NCBI GenBank assembly: GCA_017562135.1
Contig: QEYB01000448.1
Span: forward strand, 1,860,001 to 1,924,000
From: Dipylidium caninum
Taxonomy: Eukaryota > Platyhelminthes > Cestoda > Cyclophyllidea > Dipylidiidae
Direction: 5' to 3'
DNA length: 64,000 bases
Shown here: positions 10,277-23,100 of the stretch, one piece after another
How positions within the stretch are numbered: the first letter of the stretch is position 1
Layout: the number at the start of each line of letters is the position of its first letter
Made by a program: the position numbers and the translations under genes
The notes under the pieces: model-generated
Told to the model about the DNA's origin: nothing
Seen by the model: only the letters and a program-made list of their open reading frames with translations
Databases searched by the model: none

Positions 10277-13200
10277 ATCGCTGTCACCATCTGTTTAATG
10301 AGATACACTTGTTTAGTCTTTGACGCTTGTTTTCTTATGGGTGGTGTTTTTGAAAAAAAAAAGTAAACTGCCTTGGCTTAAGTGGGAAGACGCCACCTAG
10401 CACCTGTCTTCTGCATCCAAACACGACAGTCGAGGCAGTTTTTGAAGTAGCACATGGCCGACGCCAAGGAAGACAGTCTGTACACGCATTGGTGAGTCGA
10501 GTTATGCGCCACCGAACCGAGACACGGAGAAAGAGGGCAAAAGCTTCCACGTTTGCGTCCTGGCGATTTAAAGGCGAAGATCGGCCGCATGGGCTATTCG
10601 GACGAACTCTTTGGTTCGGCTTGATACGCTAGAGACTCCTGCCGGGCCGCGTCTGTCTTAATTTCCGCTGAGCTCCACCTGGAGGGGAGTTCGAATACGG
10701 TTTACTCTTCTCTGGCCTTAATGACTTAGTGCAATCTGTGTACTTTTGTGAGTGTACACGTAGGAGGACGAGTTGGGGATGTTGCGTCTAAGCCTTACTC
10801 GGCGTTTGCTGGTCAATTACCCAAGTGACGGTGGACACGAATCACCAAACAAAGATGGTTTAAATGCATAATTCGGCGGAGGCCTGGCCAATCTTGGGCA
10901 GAATGACGCCAATTATTTTGCCTTTTACTCCCGAGGCAACTGCCTTAACATGACAGTACTGAAGTGACACACTGGTCCAAGTGATATGCAACCGATTAAT
11001 GATATCCACGGAGGCGCAAGGCCCATTGGTTCCTTCGTCAGTTCTCGTCTCTCAACAATCAAATTAGCTGCTCCCACCTCGGCTTGTGTCGCCGACGGAT
11101 TGAGCTGAAAGTATCCGCCACACTTGCATCCTATTTTTGTGGGGAAAGACCTTCGAAGGAAATAAACTCATCTCTTAAGTATGGACCTAGGCAGAGGGAG
11201 CGATGTTTCTTTAGAAAGAGCTTCAAAATTATTCGAGTTTTATGCGAATTCCGCTGCAGTGAAAGCCAAAACTCCTTTCTCACATCGGCTGCCATTTAGT
11301 TTTTTTTCCTCCCCTTCGTAAGCACAAACAACCAACAAAATGCTGATTTGAATCTGAATCACATAAACACCGTACACATCATCGCTGTCGACCGGTGATT
11401 GTTTTGGTTAAAGGTATGAGAAATTGGAGAGGCGCTCCTCCACCAGGTTTCGTTTCATTGTCCGTGGAGGAGCTGCCTCAGCTTAATTACCGAGATAGCA
11501 ACTCACATCAGAGAGGGTGAATTCGTGGTAGCCAACCAGCCTTCGGTGATAGGAAATTGTCACTGACACCGATCATAGCGGGCGGCGGCACAAGAGCACC
11601 TCTTCGTCTGCCAGTGTGCGCAAGTCTCTTGGTAAGCCAGGACAATGGGTAGCGAGCGGCTTACTTACCTGCCCACCTACTTTGCCAACAACCGGTCAAG
11701 TTCTTTATTGCAGGCATTGCAGCCAGTCAAGACTCATAGTGGTTTCCATAATCCGACCTACCCGTCACCTCAGGCGGCAGATCAGTTAGTTAACACGTAT
11801 TTTTCTGCTCCAACACACTTCTTCAAGGGCAAAGACGTCACTTCTCTCCTTGGTGCGCGCATTCTTCGCAAGCTCTGTTAACCTCAGCACAGCTTTGGTC
11901 GCTGTGACAAACAGTAAAACGGGCATGACAACAGATTCACGGCCCCGGTTGCCTCCCCCGCCCCCTCCCCCCACCGGAACCGAGGTAAGGCGGACTTGAG
12001 GAAGCTTGCCGTTCTCAGGCTAAATCGGATTCTTCAAGAAAAAGTGACAAAGGATTGCGCAACCACTTTGGGTTTATTTTGCACGCTCCCAGGGGTCACT
12101 CATCTCACGCGGGGAAGAAAATAATCCTGAAGTTGATTGGTGAGTCCAACAGTAGCATTTGGGAACATTATGATATGCACACGCAATGCAAGTCGTAAAA
12201 ATTGTGAAAAAGTACGATGCTTGATGCATAATGCAAACTTTGCCTGTCCCGAGTGCCAGAATCGCCTCGACTGTTCTCGTGACTCTCCCACTTCGAGGCA
12301 GGGAACGTGCGCCACGTCTTCTACTGATACGTGGGCGGAACCCCCAGAAAAACCGTCAAAATCGAAAATTTTAACAGGGCGAGTAAAACCAGTTAGGTGG
12401 GTTTTTCGAGAAGAACTGAGACCATCAAAATGTAAATCCCATTAGTACGGTAACTGCGGAATAATGCAAATCCACTCGTCCGTGTAGACGGCCGGCGAAA
12501 ATTATCGCTGGGTTGATTATTAAAATTAATTCAGAAAGGTGTACAATGAAGGTAATAGAATGGCGTACAACACCTTTCTTTTTCATGGTTTTTATTAGAC
12601 GTGAGCAAACCAACTACCCTCTATTAACCGTGCAAAACCTGCAATTTATAGTCTTTCGGCGTCTCCTCTTCTCCATAAGCACGATCACAAAGTATACTCG
12701 CCTTAACCGGCAGTTCGCGTTGATTTCGCACTCGTGTAACCTCTTTGAGACGCTGTTTATAACAGTACTTCCATCAAGCGATTCAAATCAAATACAACAG
12801 TGTTCCAGCCCGGATGGAGGAACAGCGGCATGCTTGTGGAGAACTGTCGAATCAAAGTGTTCTTCGTGGAGTTACTAGCCCGAAATCGACGCGGAAAGCC
12901 ACTATAATCCAGTGTTTCAATTTGAAATGAGAAGAAACGATTCATGTTTTTGAAAAGGACCACAAAAATAGGCATTCTGATACCCAGAGTCGCATTTTCA
13001 CACATGCTGGACATTCAATATACGTTGTGCTCACGTTGTTTCCCCGAATGTCAAGCACGATTGACCGGATAGCCGAGTCCCGTTAAACGCTTAATGCTGC
13101 CAGATTTGCAACAGGCCTTCCAGTTGAGAAGAGGTTTCTGACCAACGCTATAGAAGATCGACAGTAATCCCGATTGGTTAGGATTCTCGATACATCATTC

Positions 13201-13744
13201 AACCTTCTCCTTCCTGTCTGCACGTCAGACACTATCGATTTTTCCGAGTCAAACGCCGCCACTGCAGACGAAGAACGACGCACGTGGGCCCCCCTGCGGT
13301 GTCGCCTCTTAACGCAAAGGATTCCTCCCCAACGCATGGCTGACTGGATGATGTGAAAAACTCACCCTTCCCTAACCTCTCAGTGATTACAATCACCTCC
13401 GTCAAAGGCCAATTTGCAATTTTCTGCCTCGCCTCCTTAATCATACCACTTCTCAAGGTGATAGTAAAAAGTGCAATAAAACTTGAAGTAATAAGCATAA
13501 AATTATCGCCGATCAGCATCAAAACTCAGTTAAAAGAGGAAACCCGTTGGAAATAAATTTTGATTAAGAGCAAAATTACAGTAATACGGAGGAAGAAGAG
13601 AATGAGAGGATGTGGGGCAGAGAAGAGGTAGCATCATTGATACAAAAACTACTTTCAAAAACACATACACATCTCTGTACATTAGTGAAAATTGGAAAGA
13701 GAACATACTGTATACATGGGGAAGAGTAGCATGTATCGAGACCA
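10277..13744. other. Mixed-composition intergenic region and 3' UTR of SFMBT
   Basis: Contains repeat copy B (10380-10545), GC-richer unique-looking sequence to about 12.5 kb, and the probable 3' UTR of the SFMBT gene next to 13744. A minus-strand AATAAA lies at 12596-12591 (TTTATT on the plus strand), about 1.15 kb past the stop, and could end that transcript. The frames at 12137-12445 (plus) and 13522-13232 (minus) resemble no family that I know. Confidence 0.45.
10380..10545 (-). repeat. Dispersed repeat copy B (inverted partner of 3185-3350)
   Basis: On the minus strand this matches copy A over about 160 bp, including the 'cggttcggtgg', 'taactcgactcaccaatg' and 'aactgcctcgact' blocks and a shared 'taggtggcgt' end. 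Divergence suggests old copies. No coding potential is conserved between them. Confidence 0.7.
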
Positions 13745-16700
13745 TCATGAAGCATTTTTGCAGTACTGCTTCATGTAAGCCACCCGGATACGGTCGGCAT
13801 GATGGGCTATTTTCACCGCTAAGTCCCAGGGTAGACCCATTTTTGAGTGCAGTTCTTGAGCCGGAGGCAGGAGCATAAATGACTGCCCATCAACGGCTTG
13901 AGAAGCCAGCCAGGGCGATAAATCTTTACAGTCAGTCGTCTTCAGGTAAGCTGCTAAATCCAAGGGACTCCAGTGAATGGGATCACTAGCTAATGTCGGA
14001 ATCTCCATAGTCTAAAGACCGAGAGAAACACATTGAATAATCGTACTTAACTGGTGTTGTGAAGAGTAGGACACTTACTTGTGGCATCGAAGCATCTCCA
14101 TTTATGAGTACATTAAGTTGATTATTGTGATTCAACCTCGAGGTGACTGTTCGGTTGGTGGTTCGTGTAAGCATTTTTTCGACCCTTGGGGCGTTTCGGC
14201 AGCCTTTTTCCATTCTCACGAAAGGTGTCAACATCGCGATATGAGGCAGTTGGGTCCCAGTTGTACAACAGTGAGGGTAGGAGTGATCGCGAGGTAAGGA
14301 GTCTAGAGGATACAACAAGCGGACGACGACTGTTACCCCGTGATATACGCATTTCCGTGTTGAGGAGACAGGCAGTAGATATAATCGTATCGTCAGTTAT
14401 GAGAATCATTGGGGGAAATTGTCATTCGTCAAGCGGTGTGACTGGATGAGATCATTGCATTTAAGAGGACAGCCTGTCGCACCTAGTTGATGTGTACTCA
14501 GCAGAAATGGACAAGCTTCAAGTCCGATGCATATCTGCGTGAGGGAGAAAATTAGTGTAAAAAGTTTGTTCAGTGAATAACTCCTGGAATAGAGCGAAGT
14601 GGTACCTGCCGACAGAATTCGTCGACAGCTCGCGCTCGAGTGCAAACTTCGAAGGGAATTGGAACATAATTGCCTTTGCGCGGACACAGGACACAAACGG
14701 TGGCAAGTTTCATGTCAGAGTGCCAGCGCCTCAAGCCCTCAGTTTTCATGGCTTCCTTGCGTCGTTTGCAGTTAATACTACACACAGTAGTGGAGAGTTT
14801 AGTAGCCCAATTCGCCTCTATGCCTCTTAATACACGCACAGACTTATCAATAGCGCCAGCGAGACGAAAGAGCATTGAGACTAATGTGCGCTCCACCGGC
14901 CCCGAGCCAAACATTCGCGGTAGCGTGTCCAATTTCGACTAAAGAGGAGAAAATGGGCGCGAATTTTACACTTTATACGTAGTCAGTAAACCAGCTTAGT
15001 TGCTATGTCAAATTGTTGATGGAAGTATGAAGTCCAGAAGAGGCACTTTGAAAACGGCTGGGGATTAGTAATGCAGAAAGTGAAACGGTCCTACTAACAC
15101 AAAATCAGTAGAAAACAAAAAATATTAGTTAAATGGGAAAATTGGTTCACCTTAAGTATGTGAGGCCCGCAATAACACGAGGCATTTACATAGATGGGTG
15201 GACACACTTCTGCTTCGGTATAGAGGGATTTAATTTCGGTAACTCCAGATATCTGTGGAAAAGATTGCTTAGGACCAATGGGATTTTTCCAAATTGGGGA
15301 GTCATTTAAATGCATCAAGGTATGTCGCGTGTGAGAAGCAGGAGGAACAAAAGGATGCCCGTTGGCTTGGCTCCAACCCAAAGGATAAAGGGAAGTAGAA
15401 GAGGATTCTATCACAATGGGCTTATTTACAGGATGCTCTGGGTTGGCATATGGACTCCAGTTTTCGGACAGATCGGGCAAAAAGCCAGAGCAGACCAGCC
15501 TGGCAGCGTATCACAGTGGCTGTGCAGATAGGACTCTCGTGGAATTCGAGACCGCCGCTGGGTATCGCTTGAACATGTTTCCACATAAATGCAGGAAGAG
15601 CCATTTCCAGTTTCATACCGGAACAAAAGTCCCTTGATACCCACAAGCCCGAGATGTCGGACGAATCCGTTTTCAATCGGCGTGAACGAGCTGTGCCAAA
15701 AGCGCCAACATTTTGTAAAGGCGAGTAAGTGTCAAGTTGAAAATCTTGGGGGTTTTTGACCTTGGAGAAGATGTATTAAAGAACTGGTCGATGGAAACAG
15801 AAAGATATTTCATGAGCGATTGATAGGAATCATTCGTTAATTTCAAATATGAAGGTAAACGTGAAGGGGCAGTTGATAAGTTTAATAACATGGAAGCATA
15901 AACAGACCAATCAAAGTCCTTATCAGAAGGCCAATTTTCGGGAGGAAGTAGTTTAAGGCCATAATAGTCACACATTTTCGGGGGCATTATTTGAGGCATG
16001 CCCACGTGTCCGATGAACTCTTTTGAGTCAAGCGGTTTTTGAAAGATCGTCTGCAGGAAGAACATCGAATCGAACAACAAAGTAACGGTCGGAAATTATC
16101 TTTGTGACAGTGGCCGGGCGCGCGCCCTCAGGTCTTGAATTATCGAAAGCTTCGAGTTTTGAACCCACACTAAAAGTGTGCTTTGGAGGTTCAGGAGCAA
16201 AAAGGAAGAGGCCCTTCCATGGCGTAATACTATTAACAGGCGAAAGAAAATTTATAAACTCAGATGTGATTTTCAAATGAAGGAATAGCGAGTCCATGAG
16301 GTGGTTTATAAGGTAGAGAATGAGATAGGCTCCAGCCAAGAAGACGAATCCGGGGATCCCACATAAAGATGGAGAAAATAGGGTCATCGAGACATTCACC
16401 ATTTATGACATTCGGACAAGCATACACCTGCCGAGAAGCTATAAATTTCACATCGATGCCAAGCCATGAGACAACTAAACGTCCACCGTATTTTTTTCAA
16501 GATTTTGACGGGCCATACGGCGGAGGGATCCGAAAGTGTTTTACATTCGAGGTAGTCGTCAACGCTGACAATATCGTGCAAAAATATCGCCTTTTTATCG
16601 AAAATCATTTTCGGAACGGAAAGTGATGCGATCTTCTGCATAAATCCGCAACTGACAGGGGAGCAGCAAAATTTTGGCTTTTTGCTTGGGGGTGATGTAG

Positions 16701-17160
16701 ATACATTAGTAAGTGACACATGCGACGGATGGAGCCATGTCGCTCCATGTGAATCTGCCCAACCGATTGGATGAATAGACTCCCAGAATAAATCACTGAA
16801 CAACATCCAGAAAGAGGAATTTCTGTCGTTATCTTCCGTTGTCTTGGATTCAGATTCATTAATTTCTGATGGACAGCACCACTTAAGCTTAATTGTGACT
16901 GCTGTAGCAGAGGTTATCTCACAAGGCCAAAAATAGAATTCCTTTGGGATATTTTTAAAAGACTTTTTAGATAAAAGTGATAAATCAGCTTCCACAATTT
17001 GATGAGTGACAAAGTTCAAATTTTCACTTTTCTCAACATGACGAAAGAGGTCGAAAGGCGCCGGTTCAGAGCCAGTTTCCATCACAAAAGTATATAGTGA
17101 GACGGACTCAACAATTTTTTCCACTGATAGGTCCATTGCGCTACAAGACTGGTCCTCCAT
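13745..17160 (-). CDS. SFMBT: SFMBT-type Polycomb protein: four MBT repeats, SLED domain, SAM domain; several frameshifts
   Basis: Sfmbt is the methyl-lysine-reading partner of Pho/YY1 in the Polycomb complex PhoRC. The first exon (17160-15151) starts at MEDQSC. MBT1 covers about residues 25-145 (FWPCEI, FWESIHPIGWADSHG). MBT2 has YGGRLVVSWLGIDVKF and RLLGWSLSH. MBT3 has VGSKLEAFDNSRPEGA, ATVTKI and LLPPENWPSDKDFDW. MBT4 has GMKLEMALP and YPLGWSQANGHPFVPP. The SLED domain starts with YVNASCYCGPHI and continues in exon 14938-14606 with FGSGPVERTL. A cysteine-containing exon starts at 14534, and a basic stretch (KRLPKRPKGRK) lies near 14190. The last exon, 14011-13745, is a SAM domain (HWSPLDLAAYL, KMGLPWDLAVKI). 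The long first exon is broken five times: extra bases in T/A runs at 16491-16497, 16270-16273, 16036-16040 and 15479-15483, and one opposite shift near 15745-15790. They sum to zero, so the frame returns. Exon joins between 14534 and 14011 are uncertain. Confidence 0.88.
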
Positions 17161-20160
17161 GATGGAGGAAGAACTCGGGAAATATTTTTAATTTACGTAT
17201 AAATGGACAGCAGCCTGAAAAATTCAAATTAAGGAATTAAGTGAGGAACCTTATTTTTTTCAAGATGCCAAAAATAGGTTAAATGTGCTCCCGATGAAGA
17301 AATTTTTTTAAGATGTCGACTACTGCGGCAATAAAATTAGAATATGACCTATAATATACTTCAGATGTTTAACGATTCCACACATGAAATTAGCGCATTA
17401 TAACCAAATGCCTGTAGATATTATGACAAATCGCAATTAACTGTCAAGGAATAAAGGTTGTTTCAATTTTGTCAAAACAATTGGCGACAATGAATTATGA
17501 AAACATGTCGGCGCACAAATTATTTTAAAAGTGCAACAATTGTTAAAATAGGTCGGATTCTTATGTTTTTCTTAAGAAACTCTGACCACATTTCTTGAAT
17601 ATAGGCAATTTGCCTTCCACTGAAAAAAAATCCTTTCACGTGCCACATATGACATTTACGCTAAATGCCCAAATATGCGTGGTAACCTCAAATGTAAATT
17701 ATCACCTGCCCTTTCTAAGGGTTTGCGATTTTTAACTAACACTTTTGGGTATCTTTACTGATGTCACGATGGTCGAGAAATGCGAATTTTTACGCACTTT
17801 CAATGCACTGAAACTAACATGAATGTCGCTTTCACATGAGTCGAGAGCAGCTTGAGAGTAAAACGACGAGGCACGATTAAATCCACCATTTTCCAAGACA
17901 ACAACCACAATTTTTGAGTCAGCTAAACTGAAACTGAAACTGAAAAGGGGGACTCAGACTATTTATCAAAGAGGACAAGTAAAGTTTGATTATGGATTTT
18001 TACTGTGGAGCAATGAAGGGCAGAGAGGTGGGAAATCACGCCAACAAAGGGGTACATTAAGAAAAACATAATAAAGCGCTACAGCACCGAGCCTGCTAGT
18101 TTCATACCGTTACAATATAATAAATCCAGAAACCAAACAAAGACCGCGTGTCAAAGCATTCCAAGTGGAGTCTTTCTTCGAGGAACATTGATGGGCGACG
18201 TGCATCTTGACGTCACATAAATTGGGCAACCTCAGTTTTGATCGGTGAAACTGAAATATATATTTCATCTTCAAATCATGTTTGATAACCATGTGTGTTG
18301 ACAGCTTTCATTTTCTCTTATAACCACATAATTTTGCTCTTTTTTGCATAACGGAAATATCCTTGCCCATATTTCAATGATGAATAAAAATAACATCACT
18401 TTCGCATTGCTGAGAACAAAAGCATTTCGTGAACCTAAGGTAGCTGATGTAGTCTAACATTCCATTACGTTCCAGGGTAACTAAGAAGCTTAACCGCACT
18501 TTGACTAAAAGCGACATTGGAAAAAAACTACAGTATTATCATGAAAAGTTGGAACAAAAAAGGCTCGCGGAAGTGCGTCTGTTCGGTTGAGAGCCAAAAT
18601 AAAATTAAAAGTACCGTAAAGTAACCAAAAGGAGAGGCAAAATATTTGAAAGAATCAACTTATTTGAGATTGCTCTTTTTGGAGACATAGGGACTTTTGC
18701 GCATCGCAATGCTTCACGGACAACTGATATTGAATAAGTGAAGTGCTCGTGTTAAAATGACGACAGAAAGTGAATCAACCACAGATTGTCTTATGAATAA
18801 GACAAAAGTTCCGTGGAAACTTCACTTTTTTTACATGGCTTGAAGCTGGGGTTATTTAACAAATACTCCTAGAGGAAGGGGTGATTATTCACCACCATAC
18901 CACTAGCAATAACTGTTAGGCATGCTAACATCTTTTGAACGAAAATTTAATACCGTGTATTAAATGAATGAATGCTCAAAGACAATTACATAGAGGCAAC
19001 AGGTATGAAGGATCTCTATGACTTTGGATTGTCTTATTAATAGTTGACCATATATATATGAAGCAACTGTAGGTAAATGAAATAAGAGTGACATGTGCGA
19101 AATCAAGACCTTTAGTTTTTCTTGACCTATGACCGCGTCATTCGTCCCTATCTATATGCAGTGTGGGCTTTTGCCTTGTGATCATCGAGACACCCTCAAC
19201 CGTTTGTCGTATTTGTCTAACCCGACCTGATATTTTCAACGGAAAGTAATTCGGATGAAGTAGACGCCTTTATTTGTGGTTGAACGTCAAAGCACGGATA
19301 ATATGCCAGAAATAATGGTTTGGGTGACTTCGTTTGCGAATAATTGTCGGCTAGAACGTAGATAAGGTCTAAGGTGGCAACATATGATTCAAATTTCCAA
19401 TCAACGGCTTCTACGAAAATATTTTAGATCCCGATTAAGTTGGACCTTACTCCCCCCGGTTGTTCCGCTTATGGCATCTAACAACATTTACATCGAAGAA
19501 TCTTTCTTTTCTTTTCTGATCTTGATTTTGCACAAGTTTTGCCGCAGTTCGCGATGATAACCAAGCCATGCTTCTCGCACGAAGTCGTTTGGCCTCCTCC
19601 TCCATTTTCTTCGGGTAGTATTCGCCACACAATGGAGTGTTAAGTGAGGCGAATGTCTTTCCCTATATCGAGGTTGTATAATTCAATTCGATTCTGTGGC
19701 TCTCTGTTCTGTTCAGGATGATGCTCCACAATTTTCTTTCATTTACAAAGTCTTCCGCTTGGATTTCATTCGATTTTTGTCCTTATTATTGCTTTTATAT
19801 GGTTTCTCGTCCTATACACTGCTCGTATCGGTCCGGACCTCACATTCATGCTTCTTTCACTGTTTTGTTTTATTACGATCGAACTTGATTTAACATTAAA
19901 TGCTATTTGGAAACACAAACTTTTATCTGAGCATTGTTTGGATTAACGTAGTTTTACTATTTGACTTGTCTAATCTCCTCCTCTGATTGGACTATTTCAG
20001 AATCACAATAGGTGAACCTAATTTTTTGATCAGCGAACACGATGGCCTTTGATATGAGCCATGTCAAGCTGTTGGTTTCTGTCACATATCCTTCTGATTT
20101 TAATGAATTGCCAACGCAAATATATTTTACGCGTGCTTTCTTTGCGTATGTTTGCTACAG
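17161..20160. other. AT-rich intergenic region between SFMBT and TGS1
   Basis: Upstream of SFMBT (minus) and of the readable part of TGS1 (plus), so it should hold both 5' regions. The N-terminal exons of TGS1 were expected here but could not be recognised. It contains the repeat-related frame at 19447-19635 and a short triple repeat of 'aaactg' near 17926-17945. Nothing else was seen. Confidence 0.45.
19500..19635 (-). repeat. Repeat/duplicated coding-like segment, intact copy (partner 44725-44845)
   Basis: The minus-strand frame 19632-19447 (61 codons) contains CGEYYPKKMEEEAKRL and KLVQNQDQKRKERF. The segment aligns with 44725-44845 in the same orientation over about 120 bp at about two bases in three. 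Shared features are the CxEYxxK and EAKRLxAR blocks, read in one frame here and with stops in the other copy. It is either a mobile-element fragment or a duplicated exon of an unrecognised gene. No terminal structures are visible. Confidence 0.5.
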
Positions 20161-23100
20161 GTTTTGATAAAAATATTGCTTTAAGAGACTGTTTTAAAGG
20201 TGTACGAACTACGCTGCGTAAATCTGTTGGAAAGAATAGATACTCTTCACAATCGGACTTTCCTATGGGTATCAAATCGCCTCCTTTTCGAACCCCTAAA
20301 ACCCCAGGTTCGTTCAGCTAATTTTTTTCTTATGCACTTTCTCTAGTTGAAAAGCAGTCACCACCAAATCCTTGTACTTGTTACACTTCGCCGCATCCCG
20401 AATTTCCGAATTCAAAAAGATTAGGAAGTGATTCAAGCAGTACGGGACAGAGTCAACAAGCGGGTGGTATAGCTTCTCAGGACGAATTCTCATTATCAGA
20501 TAACCAAGAATCTTATGAGTTAATTTTGCAGCAAATGCAATCGTTGGGACTTCCTACAGCTTTTGGACATCCCAAGAAAAGGTTTGTTACGGTAAATACC
20601 CGTTATTTCTACAGATATGCCACTGCAATGACTACGAAAAATCAGCAACGAGAATGGTATGCAAACTGCCACTGATATGTTTCAGTAGGAAGTGTGTTTT
20701 TAATTTTGGTTTGTATGCAGGGCTGCGTCCGTCGATGATTTGGATGCACTATTTCTGAACTCGCTTCAACAAAACGAAGTTTCGCGACAGTCTTTCTACA
20801 GTCTCACAGATATTCATAGCGGTAAAGACCTCCAGCTTTTTTTCAAATATGGTTCTTTTGATAACCACCAACTTATAAGACGTTTTTTATTCTGACCAGC
20901 AACGCAAAAGCAAACTTTCTCGTGTAGTTCACGAGTGCGCTACTTTTCGTGTCCTTTTCTAATCGAGTTTCTATTTCTCATTAATAGTCTTACATGAGTG
21001 GATTCTTGTTTTGCATAACGGAAATTCATGCTGCACTTTTTTGTACAACTTGAACCATCTCAAGTTTTTCGTTTTATTTGAATAATCTTAGTCTAATTCT
21101 CAGTCGTTTCACATATTCTGATTTAAATGACGTAATTGTCCCCTCCTCTTATTTCCTTTTTAATCATTCTACCATTTGGATCCAGTATTTTTTACTTAAA
21201 CGCTTTTGTGATTTACTGATCCCAAAATATAAAGTGGTTCATTTCACGCAACTCTTCACCTTATTGTGCTCATACTTTTTTCAACCTGGATATTTTCAAC
21301 ATTGGTCTCTAACTTTTCTAAAATATTTTTTTCTTATTAAGCGACCTCCCTCCTTTCCGATCCATCCAATGGCTACGATGATAATTTCGGCTTTGGGGCA
21401 CCCTGCATTCTCGCTGCTGTTTTTCGCGTTCTAGGACATAGCTTCTGTCTGCAGCATTCGTGGTCGGCTTTCCTTTGATTCCCTATCCCTTACCACCAAA
21501 AATTTACCTATTTAACACCTTAGTTGTTAACTACAGACATTTAGTTTCTTCGCCCCATCTATTTTCAATGTTATAGGGTCATCATTCCGAGGGACCTGAA
21601 CGTTAAGCTTCTGAATCATGGAGCCGTTCCTCTCTAATGAATGCGAAAAGGGCAATTCGATGTGAGTTTCTCATGACACTTCAAATCTGGACTGATTCAT
21701 TGGGTATTTATCATAGTCACTACTTCGTTTAACTAAGTTGAGCCTTTTAAGGACCGACATGTCATAATGCACTCCTTGTTGTGAGCTCTCTTATTTGAAC
21801 TGTTGAACAGTGGCTAAGATATTGGGATAAATAATTTATGTGTTTTATTTCCTTGTTTCCAAACTTCCATTCTGTTAAACAGAAGGTTTGTCTTCCAGGC
21901 ACCACAGGTTTTATACAAAACAATAATTAATCCGTAAACGATCCACCGTAAGCTTCTCGTACACCTCCCAAAATCAGTTATGTGTAAACCAGTGGTGTCC
22001 TACGTGCTCTCTTTTTAATGCGTGTTCTTAAGGACGCCAACTTAACGACATTTTTGCGTGCCTCCTAATTATAGCTTCCCAGAGCTTCGCTTTCTATTGA
22101 TCTTTTTGAGGCCTTGGCGACATGCACATTTAACATCTCATTGTTCAAGTATGTCAGTTATTGTATCGGGTTTAGTAGCATTTGCTACCACAAAAACCAA
22201 TTTAGAGGTTTTTTTATCCATGCGAATGAAACTGAGTTTTCCCATGAAGGACGTCTTATTATTTTCTGGCTGAGATGGATTTGATGTTAGTTTGTAGTTA
22301 ACTCATATTTAAAGTACCAAAATTAACCTAATCTTTTTTCTTACTTGTCGATGCCTAATCGATCGAGAAGCGCTTTTTACACTTAATTTGATTATTGAAT
22401 GTTCATTATCCGTGCGTAAAACTATAATATCGCTTGCTATTTTTTCCTTAACGAGGCTGCCTTGTGTTGTTAGCTCTCATGGCAGTTGTTAATTCTCTCC
22501 GTGCAGCTGCGCATGACGACGTTCATCTGCGCAATTTTTTTCGAATGATCTTTACTGTAAATCGAAGACAATACGACTCACTTTGCCATTGTTAACTTAT
22601 TCACAAGCTAATTCTTTGACCATAGATTCACAACTTTCCGATAAGGGATAGCTGAAGAATTTGGAGTGCAGTGTGACAGTCCATCTTGAGTTCAGAATGT
22701 CTTAGTACAATTTCGTAGTCGTTGAGTGATCTAATTGGATATATTTTAAGTCTATATCATATACACTTCTGATTTACCATGCTCTACTTTATTCTTCTCT
22801 TTTACCCAATCCACTTTACCTTCCCTCTTGAGAGTCACCGTAAAACTTAAACACCGATTGGTATTTTTTCCTACTTGATAATGGTCTTTTATCCAACAAA
22901 CACTTTTTAAGCCTATCAGGTTTCTTGGTGGCACTAGCGTGAAAGGGTCGTAGTTGTCCTCAGGGCCCTAGTAATTATCATTCATTTTGGCCTGTAATGT
23001 CTCCGCCACTTGTATTGGAGTCCAGCAGGCCTATCTCTGATTGCTTACTGGTGACCTTAAGCTGTATTCTTCCGCAATTCGACCTATAAACCACTATTTC

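Noticed and set aside
14570..14942. Plus-strand frames opposite the SLED exon
   Set aside because: The minus strand gives a clear SLED domain with matching splice sites.
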